A program made the translations under genes and the position numbers. Shown here piece after piece: positions 55,401-64,000 of a stretch of 64,000 nt of DNA; position 1 is the first letter of the stretch; every line of letters starts with the position of its first letter. The DNA lies in contig JAKLNG010000007.1 in the NCBI GenBank assembly GCA_022814565.1, positions 992,001 through 1,056,000 on the forward strand, written 5' to 3'. This DNA comes from Phaeophleospora eucalypticola (lineage: Eukaryota; Ascomycota; Dothideomycetes; Mycosphaerellales; Mycosphaerellaceae). The notes beneath the pieces were generated by a model. That model made no database searches, was not told the DNA's origin, and saw nothing but the letters and a program-made list of their open reading frames with translations.

Positions 55401-56405
55401 AGCCTCATACCCGAAGTCGTGCCCGCAACGGCGCAAGTAGACAAGCCTTTCGAAGCTGCTCGCTCACTAATCAGTATAGGGCATATCGAGTTCAAGCCTG
55501 CCGGTGCGATGCCCTTCCGACAAGCTGTACAAGGACCAGGTTACCAAGGACCTTTCCTCAAACCATCAGCAGCAGAGGCAAAAGCGGCAGAGCGAAACTA
55601 CCAAAAGGCACTGGATAAGCAATTTTCTGCTCACGCAGCGGCAGACAAGACTGAAGAGAGTATTCGAAAGGCTGACCAGAATGTTGCTGAGGCGCAACAT
55701 GCACTGGAGGATATCGACAATCGGCACGAGCATTTCCAGCGTTCTTCAGCCGAGGCTAGAAATCATCAGCTTCGACTGGCGAAGAGTGAGAGAGACAGAA
55801 AAGATCTCGAAGCGAGGCTTCCATATCCGCTGGAGCCCTGCCACCTCGATTGCTCTGTCGTGAGGCCCCTTGATCGAGAGCAGGATGACTCCGGTCGTTC
55901 AGAATTGTGTATCCCAGGTCTCCTTCGTTCTGTCCCCCAGCTTGCATTGCAATCTAGAGACGAGGAGCCTAGCGTTGTTTGTCCCTCTTGCTCGCCTCGA
56001 GATGCGCTCCAGGCGAGGGCTAAAGGCAAGAAAGTAACGACTTGCGCCGCCTGTGCGCTGAAGAAGCTGCGCCTGACCTCTGTCTGTATCCGCTGCGACA
56101 CTCCTGCAAGGGTACAAACAGAAAGAGGGCCGACTCTCTGTGAGCGATGTTCCTTCAGCTGCTTTCGCTGCGGCACAAGCGATGAGAACATGGTTGTCTC
56201 GCCGGACTTGTGCGAAATCACATGTTTGTCCTGCGACTTGACTTGGGAAGCCGGTGTACTTGGATACGAACTTTTAAAAGAACCTCAGGTGCCACATCGG
56301 CCAAAGATCTTGACGATTGATGAAGAACACGAAGAGCTTGGGACACAGGAAAGGGAACATTACGCATCCTTGTGGCAAGACCCGGAGCCTGAACCGGGCT
56401 ATTGA
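52482..56405 (+). CDS. SANT + WD40 + multi-CxxC protein
   Basis: A single exon encodes 1307 residues. The first 330 are Ser/Lys/Arg-rich with nuclear signals (RTKRPREE) and begin with VIDLTGLDSDEED, which resembles a SUMO-interacting motif next to acids. A SANT/Myb-like segment at about 335-383 (FTEEELQLLKQLRG, RPWEEIVPHF) follows. WD40-type repeats run from about 510 to 990 (VYVWDQRSADR, GIVKVWNPYRS). A coiled coil at about 1030-1110 comes next. The C-terminus (about 1165-1275) has six CxxC pairs (CPSC, CAAC, CIRC, CERC, CFRC, CLSC) that could bind several zinc ions. This combination suggests a chromatin or ubiquitin-linked scaffold, but I do not recognise a named orthologue. Confidence 0.78.
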   Translation: MAPNVIDLTGLDSDEEDLEDSPRKSVLAGFKPRKEKQSKHLDASHDSEEEIRVKGTRDTYTSQSHAMHEGENESRSRDSHGVSPTTVLWNSFKGIFSSKDTAAAQGPKAFSRSATNESPQSVGDVNQRAEDCLESSHDKEHRNGAYSARGIGLLPKTTPRDTRGSTSFPPIDTKATREHDVSASKRWQGNGAMLGTSDTHPNGYMSSPRSSSESSRSAIGAKSTVARSIGRTKRPREESEAPELSSNPKRFRTAVNFAPERMPGKLHHDTQDGAQAGQRAPSHDVSGASDLPQKGVKSPPRRSNLALPDRENSTHVGAEAAKNATRQPTGPSMHGQPFTEEELQLLKQLRGIEGRPWEEIVPHFNGRSIGALQVKYSTKVSKEMMASTSRPSLAKNTKVRPSLLSSSGANTPDEAPTRAKRVRKSAPAVADGYVSWTSLNKRSPKVSVSQQKTGTGTEAAADESAAETKELQSLGRQDRTFPSSLAQILRHRELGLTSRRAWSGTSGKSEELQNHVFSGYGLRRQYEKMSGDVISLAWDREGHRFGASAIAISDQRSMQYNMSRNLLLGDAQRNQLHEITEHHIPRPVVDQQDSGNVNALHSMRESQDQRLFLTVTATGFCPSGSRLYTTGSDRMLRQYSVGEQGGKPAICQDSVEHRSSVDLLAVHGHEDDILAVGCHSSSEGIRIYRSDTQLNELHAISPSRNNAQSTVPIFPSALKWGIHSRYRHLLLAGFSGDEDKQNAGETLLYDVASQSSMRIFGATRNVFDVAWNTMASPTSIAFVVACDPSNEQVSKGTRSVIQCFAPDSGVPRRVLTWQCPAVDLNDVLICPHDENLIAAGATDGAVYVWDQRSADRSQQPLHILKHGVSENVLADDRETELADTGVRFLSWAATGSRLFTGSSDGIVKVWNPYRSPGNTHVEDLATSRQSLSAVMSGAFSPDYRELLIGTENGRIDLFSLGEKATHRKTIQPFSLIPEVVPATAQVDKPFEAARSLISIGHIEFKPAGAMPFRQAVQGPGYQGPFLKPSAAEAKAAERNYQKALDKQFSAHAAADKTEESIRKADQNVAEAQHALEDIDNRHEHFQRSSAEARNHQLRLAKSERDRKDLEARLPYPLEPCHLDCSVVRPLDREQDDSGRSELCIPGLLRSVPQLALQSRDEEPSVVCPSCSPRDALQARAKGKKVTTCAACALKKLRLTSVCIRCDTPARVQTERGPTLCERCSFSCFRCGTSDENMVVSPDLCEITCLSCDLTWEAGVLGYELLKEPQVPHRPKILTIDEEHEELGTQEREHYASLWQDPEPEPGY

Positions 56406-56474
56406 AATCCAGACTTGACGTGGACATGATATGTACAATAGAAGTCAACATAGCATCGCAGCGCTGCACGGGCA

Positions 56475-58139
56475 TCACTGTACTTTGAGCGTCTCCTTGC
56501 CAATATCGTTCAATCCGTCTCCTAGCTCTCCATCCCCGCCGTCTGAGGTATGGGATTTGCCCTCCAGAGTCGGGTCGGCGTCTTGTATAACAGGCGGACC
56601 AGTGAAATCCTTCCTTCCACGAATGAAATACCACGCGACACTGATTGTGGCAAATCCCATGAACACGACCGATGCATAGTTCATCGATCCTGCATCTACG
56701 GGAAGACTCACGGGCATGCAGAACAGCACGACCGCGAGCACAATCCAGCAGAGACAGATCATGTTGATGATGAATCCGAATTTGCCGAGAGAGAAAGTCG
56801 AATGCTTGACCATCTTGCGGCCTCGCAGGACAGAGACGAGGATTGGAAGGCCGTAGCCTGTGGATAGACAGATTGTCGCAACGCCTGTGAAGCTGTTAAA
56901 GGCTGCTGTTGAGCCGAAGTAGATGAGTCCAAGCAGGGCATCAACGACTGTGGACAGGACCAGGCCCCAGAGGGGGATGCCGAGTTTCTGGTTTGTAGTG
57001 CCGAGCCAGCGGCTTCCTGGAATCGCGCCGTCACGAGCGAAGGCGTAGGTGCAGCGGCTCGCAGCTGTGAGGGCGCCGATGCCAGCGAAGAGCCAGATTC
57101 CTAAGATCAGGAAGAGAAGGCCGAATCCGCCAGCTGCAGAGCCAGTGACTGTCTTGAAGAGCTGTCCAATAGGCTGTCCACTCGCAACGTTGAGCAACAT
57201 CTGCACATCGGGCAGTACGAACAAAATAGGGATGAGATAGATGACTCCAGTAATACCCGCAGCAGCCACGGACAAGACCATCGCTTTGGGCACTTCCCGC
57301 GCCGGATTCTGCACTTCCTCACACATTGCAGCGACCAAACCATATCCCGTCAAGGTGTACGCAGCCTGCAGCAAGCCGACGAAAAAGGCCCATCCGCTCG
57401 GCCAACCGGACTCGCTCGCATCGTAATGCGAAAAGACGTATTCTCCCGATCTGTAGTTATCCGACATGGCGAGCAGCGTCACTAGGATAATCAACACACT
57501 CGCCGCCGTCCAGTAGATGCAGACCTTATTGATCAAATCCAGATACGCGGAGCCGAACGCATTCACGAGGAAGCAGACCAGCATGACAGCCCAGAAGCAC
57601 AGGACCGTCTGCCACTCATTAGCGCTCCAGTCCTCTCTCCACAACGAAATCGCGGAGAGGATGAGCTGCGCGCCAGCGAAATTGATGCTCAGTGTGACAG
57701 TCCAGTTGCCGACAAGATTCAGCCAGCCGGTGATCCAGCTCGCTATCGGCGCCCATTTCTTCGTGGCCATCATCGCGCTCCAGTAGTAAACTCCTCCTGC
57801 TGTCGGATACACGGCGCAGATCTCCGCCAGCGAGGCGGCAATGGAGAGCGATATCAGAGAAACGAGAACCCAGCCCCAGAGGATCGTGACGCTTTGGCCG
57901 TCTGTGAGTGTGATGTAGAGCGTCGTGGATAAACCAAAAGGCACGGCCATGATGGCAAAGGACAAGCCTAAAACCGAAAGCATGCTCAGACTTCGTGGTA
58001 ATTCGCTCTTGTAGCCCATTCGCGCCAGGTCCGCGTCTGCTCCGGCATCGAGAGATGCTGCGCGCCTGGCGCTGGCGCTGGTTGAGATGCGTCGTACGAC
58101 GTCCATGTTGTCTTCCTTTCCCTCAGAGACGATACCCAT
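56475..58139 (-). CDS. APC-family permease (GABA/choline type)
   Basis: A single exon encodes 554 residues from ATG 58139. A further in-frame ATG lies at 58106, and upstream frame to 58202 lacks an ATG. There are about 12 membrane segments. The fungal Uga4/Hnm1 marks are present: GLSFAIMAVPFGLSTTLY, AEICAVYPTAGGVYYWSAMMA, the loop EEVQNPAREVPKAM, and AASRCTYAFARDGAIPGS. These permeases import GABA, choline or related amines with protons. The cytoplasmic tail is acidic (DGGDGELGDGLND). The exact substrate is not determinable. The gene converges with the SANT-WD40 gene with only 69 bases between stops. Confidence 0.92.
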   Translation of the reverse strand: MGIVSEGKEDNMDVVRRISTSASARRAASLDAGADADLARMGYKSELPRSLSMLSVLGLSFAIMAVPFGLSTTLYITLTDGQSVTILWGWVLVSLISLSIAASLAEICAVYPTAGGVYYWSAMMATKKWAPIASWITGWLNLVGNWTVTLSINFAGAQLILSAISLWREDWSANEWQTVLCFWAVMLVCFLVNAFGSAYLDLINKVCIYWTAASVLIILVTLLAMSDNYRSGEYVFSHYDASESGWPSGWAFFVGLLQAAYTLTGYGLVAAMCEEVQNPAREVPKAMVLSVAAAGITGVIYLIPILFVLPDVQMLLNVASGQPIGQLFKTVTGSAAGGFGLLFLILGIWLFAGIGALTAASRCTYAFARDGAIPGSRWLGTTNQKLGIPLWGLVLSTVVDALLGLIYFGSTAAFNSFTGVATICLSTGYGLPILVSVLRGRKMVKHSTFSLGKFGFIINMICLCWIVLAVVLFCMPVSLPVDAGSMNYASVVFMGFATISVAWYFIRGRKDFTGPPVIQDADPTLEGKSHTSDGGDGELGDGLNDIGKETLKVQ

Positions 58140-58872
58140 GTATCCAAGTCCAGGCAAAAGCGATGTCCAGTCATAGAGAATAGTATCAAAGAAGAGCGAC
58201 AAGAGCGATGCGTATCGCTTCTATACCAACATCACCACCGCACCCACAAGACAAGCAGTGCGATAACACTGAGTACAGATGAGGTAGTCCGTTCCTGGCA
58301 GGGCTGAGAGATAACACAATCGTATCAAAGTGTCGTAACCAGTCCAGCGGCAGCAATCCGGAAGTCCAGATTAACCACACACGACAACGTCTGATGTGAA
58401 GGCGCTCGGAATTTGACGGCAATCGGTCTGGTTAGCTGGCGGAATTACATACAAGAAAAAGAACGCCCGGGAAGACTGCGGTGAGCAGGTGTTGTTGCCG
58501 AAAGTGGAGGATCGAAGTGGGCTTGGGCCTAGATCCCTGCCTCCCCACGTTCTACATGCGAGATGTCATGGCTTGGCAAGGCTGTACATAAAGTGAGGTA
58601 CCTTGAGGGTACATGTGATAAGGATGTCTGTGTCACGAAGTTAGAGAGGGAGGGAGCGATAGCTGGAGAAAGGTATGATTCAAAGTATGTACAATCATGC
58701 CAGAGATATAACCTATATACAACCCATGCATCCCCAGACATGACTTCAACATTATATACAATCAACGAAACGAATTGCCTCTCAAAAGCAAGCGAGCAAC
58801 ATCAAAAACAACAAATCGGCCGTTCAGTCACTAAACATCTCATCGTCCTCTCATACTTCCCCTCTTCTCTCC
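58140..58872. other. Permease upstream region
   Basis: This 733-base spacer lies between the permease start and the metalloprotease 3' end, both on the minus strand. No gene is seen. Confidence 0.4.
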
Positions 58873-59823
58873 TCACATCCCCTGTCGATACTCACTCCAC
58901 ATATCCTGTATACGCGTAACCTGCCCAGGCGTGAAATTCTCATAGCAAGCATCGCTCGAATAATCCATATAATTATGAATCGGGTCAACACCCGCGACAG
59001 AAGGACAGCTATCCTTGGCGGGCTTGCTGGGACAGCCGTCGGTGGAAGTGCTCTGCATCGGGGTATCCGCAATCGAGTCGCCGTCGCCGGTGCACGAGTA
59101 GCCCTCAAAAGTATGCAGCAAACCGAGCCAGTGGCCGGTTTCGTGAACGGCGGTCATGCCTTGGTTGTAGCCCGTCATGGAGCCGCCGGGCATGGTGGCG
59201 GCGTTGACGTTGCAGCCGTCGGAGACGTACTGGGAGGGGTCCGAGGGGTCGGTGACTTGTGAGGGGAGCGTGCAGGTGCCGAGGATGCCGCCGGAGAGGT
59301 CGGTGTGGAAGTAGAGGTTCAGGGAGGAGTAGGTGCCCTGGCGGAGGGCGGCCTTGAGGGCGTCCATGTCGCTGCCGTCGGCGACGGCCCAGGCGTCGTT
59401 GGCGGTGGTCGAGACGTTGGCGAGGTTGAAGGTGATGCCGTACTTGTTGTAGACGGTGTTCATCGCGGAAACCTGGGCGGTGGCGGCAGACTCGGTCAAG
59501 GTGCCAGCTTTCGCGACGGTCGTAATGAGGTGGATGTAAACGGGGACAGAGATAGCTGGGCTCACAGTCTGCTTCTTGACGAGGGAAGCAGCGCGAGATC
59601 CCAGCTGACCCAGACGCCTCGAATTGCGATGTAAGAAAGCGACAGTCTTGTTGAAGTGACCCGAAGCCTTGCCCCGATTGACGTCGCAGTCGAAGTGCTT
59701 GATTTCCAAGCCTGTCGCCGGATCGATAAAGGTCGACGTGCCCTTGCTAGTGTCAAGTGCTGACACACCAAGGACAGCACAGAAGAAAGCTGCCAAGGCA
59801 GCCACGCTGAAGAAGCTCCTCAT
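58873..59823 (-). CDS. Secreted M43 (pappalysin-like) metalloprotease
   Basis: A single exon encodes 316 residues from ATG 59823. A signal peptide is clear (SFFSVAALAAFFCAVLG). A pro-region follows, then the M43 domain with zinc site HETGHWLGLLH (His227, His231 and His237, catalytic Glu228) and a Met-turn (HNYMDYS, Met286). Conserved cysteines are present in the catalytic half (GTCTLPSQ, SDGCN, YSCTGD, DGCPSK, SDACYENF). This is the fungal MEP1-like extracellular group, which degrades host or environmental proteins. In some pathogens, members act in virulence or immune evasion, which cannot be claimed for this gene from sequence. The in-frame ATG 24 bases upstream is less likely because it precedes the signal core. 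Confidence 0.94.
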   Translation of the reverse strand: MRSFFSVAALAAFFCAVLGVSALDTSKGTSTFIDPATGLEIKHFDCDVNRGKASGHFNKTVAFLHRNSRRLGQLGSRAASLVKKQTVSPAISVPVYIHLITTVAKAGTLTESAATAQVSAMNTVYNKYGITFNLANVSTTANDAWAVADGSDMDALKAALRQGTYSSLNLYFHTDLSGGILGTCTLPSQVTDPSDPSQYVSDGCNVNAATMPGGSMTGYNQGMTAVHETGHWLGLLHTFEGYSCTGDGDSIADTPMQSTSTDGCPSKPAKDSCPSVAGVDPIHNYMDYSSDACYENFTPGQVTRIQDMWSEYRQGM

Positions 59824-60590
59824 GGCAGACGCCGTTTCAAAGTGCACTTTCCGTCTTCGTCAAGGTTCTGTGGGTTCTGTGTCTGCAAAAGGAGTTCGGT
59901 GGCGCCGTGGAATGTTATGTACACGTGGTTGCCCGGTTGCGCCTTTGGAATGTAGGATATGTATATACAAGTAGTAGGCTCTCTCCAAGAGGTACTGCAT
60001 CTCTCTTGACGACAGCGGGTCGATCCTGGAATATTTATGAGCATCTTCTGCATGGTCTGGACGGCTCCACGGTCGAGGCACTGGTATAGGAGGCGTTCGA
60101 CGTTTGCGGCTCTGCTCACCCCACAGGACAAGAGAGTCGTTCGCTCGACAAAGGAAGGTCGACACTGGAGGCTCCACATGGGCAAGGATGCTGCAAGTTT
60201 AAGAGAGAGTTCTAGGCCTTCGTCAGTGGCAAGTGTAGGGCTATCCTCAAACCAGAGTCGCCTTCAATGCGCTACCCAGGTTGTCGGATGCCATTTGCGA
60301 ACATGTTTCGGGAGAGCGGAAGTCGTGAACGCTGCCAAAGGCAAGGACATGCTCGGACAGCCTGAACTAGAACAAATCTGAAAGACCGCACGCGCGGTGT
60401 CAGCACAATAGGCCGTTCGTGCGTACGGTCGGGTCTGACACATGGCGAAAGAGACTCAATGCTGCATACATAGCCTTGCTCAGTATCTCTAAATGGGACA
60501 ATCAAGCGGCCCCGGGACCACTCCGGGGCCACCGCGAACTCCAGATACGCCGAACTCCTGCTCCGACTGCGTTCATGTAGACAACGGATA
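59824..60590. other. Metalloprotease upstream region
   Basis: This 767-base spacer lies between two minus-strand genes. It holds the promoter of the protease gene and the CDC50 3' end. No gene is seen. Confidence 0.4.
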
Positions 60591-62126
60591 TCATGCTGCT
60601 TCGTTAGGTCGGGGTGCGCGACCGCTAGTTGTTGCTGTGCTTGGCTGATCGGTATTCCAGCTGAGATACTACACACGAAAGCAGTCAGTAGGCGCTCACG
60701 CCGAGACATATTTTGCAAGAGGCTTACGCTGTGATCGCCAAGTTTCCTAATAGAATTGTTAGCTAACGTCACTCTCAACGCGAATGGGCACTGTCAATAG
60801 GCTTACCTTGGCTTGATGAGCTGGGTGACAGTGAACAATCCTCCCAGCAGGATGCACAGGCCACCAACCACGATATAGGTGATGCCCAAGAACGGATTTC
60901 TGCCACCCATTATAGTTCGAGTCGAGATCAAGATCGATTTGGTCCCGTCGTAAAGGGTTACGGGGAAGTCTTCGCGTGGTGGCGTTAGCAGGGATGCGGC
61001 ACTCGGTTTTCGCCAAGACTATCGACTTACAGTCATATACGGTCATCTCGTACCTCCCGATCTCCATCGTCTCATTGTCGTTTCGCAGCGCAAGCTTGCT
61101 GAAGGTCGGAAGACCGGCCGTCCGCATCCAGACCTGGAACTCTTCATTTTGGCTCAGGTCAGGAAACTGGAATGTCTCGTTGTAGACCGGGTACCGTTCT
61201 CGCCAGTTTGGAGGCGGAACAACTTCTGAAAAGTTGTACGGCGACTTGCCGTAGAGATCTGCATCCGCGTCCCAGGCAATGTCATTGTTGGTCATGTTAT
61301 ATGTGACATTGGCCGCATTGGTGCCCTGCGGATTCAGTAGCACTGGCGCTAGGAAGGTATCGTTAAAGATCGAGTTGGCAATCAGTCCGCACGGGTAGTA
61401 CGGCTTCTTGATGTCGTTGCCATTCTCATCCTGGCCCACGACCTCCTGCCTAAGAGGATCGCATTGACTGCCAGCAATCGAGCTGTTGTCCCGGTACGTG
61501 CCCTTCAGCTGCTCTTGGTCAAAGGATTGTACGTATCGTCGATGGTTTTGGTAGAAGTTCGTGAGTTGGTAGTACATCAGCACAGGAGGCTCAAGCCTGT
61601 CCGGGATTTGGAATTGCACATGGCAGGCCGTGGTGTTCTTGTCTATCGCGCCAGTTCCGTTGCCATACCTGACGGTCGTGTAGTCCTTACACCATTCCGG
61701 CTGTTGTGATTCCATCGTCTTATTCTTGAAGTAGCTCGTCACAGCGCTGCTCGGGATCGGCGAGGTTTCCGGACATTTCGGCGCGGTGGCATTGCACTGG
61801 GAGTAGTCGATTATGATCTCCTGGACGGTCGAGCTGGCCCAGAGTAGGAGGCCTCCGATGGGGGCGAAGATCACGCCGACGGCGAAGAAAAGCGGTAGGA
61901 CGGTCTTCGGGGTGAGGATCGGCTGCCACGCCTTCAGTCGCTGCTGTCGAAAGGCGTTATCTGCGCATTGCGATCAGTTCCGCGCTCATCCTCTATGCAA
62001 CCCTTGCTCCTCCGCTGGCTGGCGATGTCTCGACTTACTCGGCGGGCGGCGGGACTTCTGCTGCGTCTTGTCCTCCTCGCTGTCGCGACTCGAATTGTTG
62101 TCGATCTCCTGCATCGTCTGCGACAT
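60591..62126 (-). CDS. CDC50: CDC50/LEM3-family flippase subunit
   Basis: Five exons, 62126-62039, 61960-61031, 60969-60807, 60746-60728 and 60668-60591, join in phase to 425 residues. All introns are canonical (59-78 bases), and one exon is only 19 bases. The junctions restore the family landmarks AFRQQRLKAWQPILTPKTVL, the first span LFFAVGVIFAPIGGLLLW and VTLYDGTKSILISTRTIMGGRNPFLG. A second span (ITYIVVGGLCILLGG) and the tail LIKPRKLGDHSYLSWN follow. The luminal loop has paired cysteines and N-glycosylation sites. CDC50 proteins are chaperone-like beta subunits of P4-ATPase lipid flippases in Golgi, endosomes or plasma membrane. The tiny exon 4 is the main annotation trap. Confidence 0.93.
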
Positions 62127-62668
62127 GATTGCGTCTATCCAACAGCATTCATATCACGGCGCAGAAGACAGGAATAGACAGGGAAATCCGCGCTCTGAAG
62201 TCCGACTTTCGTAAGCTGGCGCAGCGTGCCACTAACGCGCAGGGTCCAGTCACGTGCTCGAGAGGTCCATGTACGATGGCTTGAACAAGAATGCGGGAAC
62301 ATGGACGTAATCGCGTCTTCGCACGTCGGAAGATTATTTCGTTCCCGAGTATCCTGTCGAAGACAGGGCCTCTGGTCAGTCACACATTGCAATGAGAGCG
62401 GCCTGGTCCGTCGAGATAACCCTCCGATGTGCAAAGACGCTGTATTTCAGCCGGAAGGTGACATTCTAAACATATCCTGAAGTTCTTCACAAGCGCTATA
62501 TATGTAGTACATTCTCGAGAGAGAGCTCTCAAGCTCACTTCCCTGGCAGATCTTGTTGTTTAGCACTGGTTGTAAAACGCCCTCTATTCAACCGAAGCTC
62601 CGCTCAAGCACCGTACCCGCTCAATTGCTCGACTCAAAATATCCGATGCAACATTTTCATCTTCCGTC
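62127..62668. other. Spacer, CDC50 / sugar transporter
   Basis: This 542-base region is the CDC50 promoter plus the transporter 3' end. No gene is seen. Confidence 0.4.
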
Positions 62669-64000
62669 TCATTGCTCATCGTCTTGTCCGACTCTCTTGT
62701 ACTTTCCACTTCCGCTTCCGTTGGCCTCATCGCCTCGTGCTCGCTTCACAACGTTGCTGATCCAGCCTCCCACTCCCTCGCCCTTGTCGTCTTTGCTCAA
62801 GACCGGTTTGCCGTCTTGAATCTCGACGTCAGGAGGCTGCAGACTCATGCTCGGCACCTGCTCATCACCTCCCAGACTAAAGGATCTAGGCGAGCCCGGT
62901 CCATGACCACTAAAGATTGACTCGGCCTCAGCAATCGTCTCCGGCGTAGGCGCGATGGTGCTGGCATCTCCGAAGATGGAGTTCATATCTTCCAATCGCA
63001 CATTCGCTGTTTCAGGATAGATGAACCATACTGCAAAAAATTAGCTTGAATCAACACTTCAGTCGAGAGAGATCGCACTCACCAACTACGAAACTGACTG
63101 CACAGAAGAAAGCGTGCACAAGGTACAGCCGCCACTTGATCGCCTCCTGCAATATCGGTGTCATCTCTCCAACCAGCCAGTTGAATGCCCAATTGGAAGC
63201 TGTCGACAAACTTGCGCCCTTTGCTCGGATGCTGAGCGGCAGAATCTCCGGCGGGTAGAGCCATGGAATCGGACCCCAAGAATAACCAAAAGCGGCATTG
63301 TATATCATGACAAAGACCACGACCAGTGTCGGCGTCAGATGAATGTCGATGTAGATGAAGTATGAGATTGCTGACAACGAGATGACCATGGCGACGGCTC
63401 CAGATAAAAGAATGAATCTTCGTCCAAGCTTGTCGACGACGTACCATGGGGGAATCGTTGAGGCCAGATATGTTACTCCATTAATGCCAGTCATGAGAAT
63501 TGCGTCTCGCCCGACCCATCCAGCCTGCTCAAACACGAGCGGAGCATAGTAGGATATAACGTTGATGCCGTTAAGCTGAGCAAGCGCCTGCGCAGACATG
63601 GCGATGAAGACTCGCTTAGAGTATCGCTTGAACATATCTCTGTACGAGCGCTCACCCTCCTGTCTCTGCAGCAGAACGTTCATCTTGATCTCGCGGTACT
63701 CGTCCCTGGCCTTGGGGTTGTGGATGTCACCCTTCCCATAGAGGTTAGCAATCACCACAATGCCCTCCTCGTCATGGTCGTTGTCCAGCAGCCATCTCGG
63801 CGATTCCACGATCAGGAAGCTTCCCACGGCTAGCAGACCTCCCATAACGACCTGCATGAGCAAAGGAACGCGCCATGCCCAGTCATTCTTGATGAAGCTG
63901 CAGAAGTAGTCCACCCAGACACTGCACATGTAACCGAAAATGTTGCCAGAGAATTCTATGCACGCCAACTTTCCACGGTTGTGAGGCGGACTGATCTCAC
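62669..64000 (-). CDS. MFS sugar transporter, 5' part outside the window
   Basis: The gene enters from the right edge and ends at 62669. Visible exons are 64000-63083 and 63030-62669 with a 52-base intron (GTGAGT..GCAG), giving about 425 C-terminal residues. Sugar-porter marks are SPPHNRGKLACIEF at the edge, FLIVESPRWLL, the QALAQLNGINVISYYAP helix, DKLGRRFIL, and the variant PETANVRLEDM in place of PETKG. A long hydrophilic tail with SGSGKYKRVG closes the protein. It likely imports a hexose, pentose or disaccharide by proton symport. The substrate is unknown, and the N-terminal half must be read in the next window. Confidence 0.92.

Overview
The window is a gene-dense piece of a filamentous ascomycete chromosome. 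Coding regions are interrupted by short introns of about 48 to 107 bases with GT..AG ends and CTAAC/CTGAC-like branch sites. The gene content (CHS7, SEY1, PMT2, ATG8, PEX16, a Far11/HAM-2 homologue, PNS1, CDC50, Zn-cluster and SWIM proteins) is typical of Pezizomycotina. Protein style and the fungus-only families suggest Dothideomycetes, perhaps Mycosphaerellales. That placement is an inference from general resemblance, not from a search. I see no rRNA, tRNA, CRISPR array, intact transposon or secondary-metabolite cluster.

Layout. 0-9.4 kb: a STRIPAK subunit (Far11/HAM-2), a LOG-like phosphoribohydrolase on the minus strand, a Rab GTPase with an unusual insertion, and a large SLIP-GC-like GTPase whose reading frame breaks once. 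10.7-22 kb: CHS7 (chitin synthase export), a chromodomain protein with three CCCH zinc fingers, a CLPTM1 homologue and a PNS1/CTL transporter. 22.5-33.4 kb is all minus strand: SEY1, a five-exon zinc-cluster/CCCH protein, a small SnoaL-like protein, a cysteine-rich orphan, an acyl-CoA dehydrogenase ending in SKL, and an HSPA12-like Hsp70 relative. 33.8-42.2 kb: a nuclear-looking orphan, HEM13 with a mitochondrial leader, PMT2 and a SWIRM protein. 42.2-44.5 kb is a repeat-spotted stretch without a convincing gene. 44.5-52.1 kb: a SWIM (Shu2/SWS1-like) protein, RPN8, an HD-domain protein, NCE101, ATG8 and PEX16. 52.5-64 kb: a SANT + WD40 + multi-CxxC protein, an amino-acid/choline-type permease, a secreted M43 metalloprotease, CDC50, and the 3' part of a sugar transporter that runs off the right edge.

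Most genes are unrelated housekeeping genes. A loose theme is membrane and secretory traffic (Rab, CHS7, SEY1, PMT2, CDC50, NCE101), together with protein and organelle turnover (RPN8, ATG8, PEX16, and a probably peroxisomal acyl-CoA dehydrogenase). The least described items are the chromodomain-CCCH protein, the SANT-WD40-CxxC protein, the small hidden zinc protein, the cysteine-rich orphan and the Rab with an enlarged interswitch. Exon joins were built by eye from splice signals, reading phase and family knowledge. None has transcript support here.
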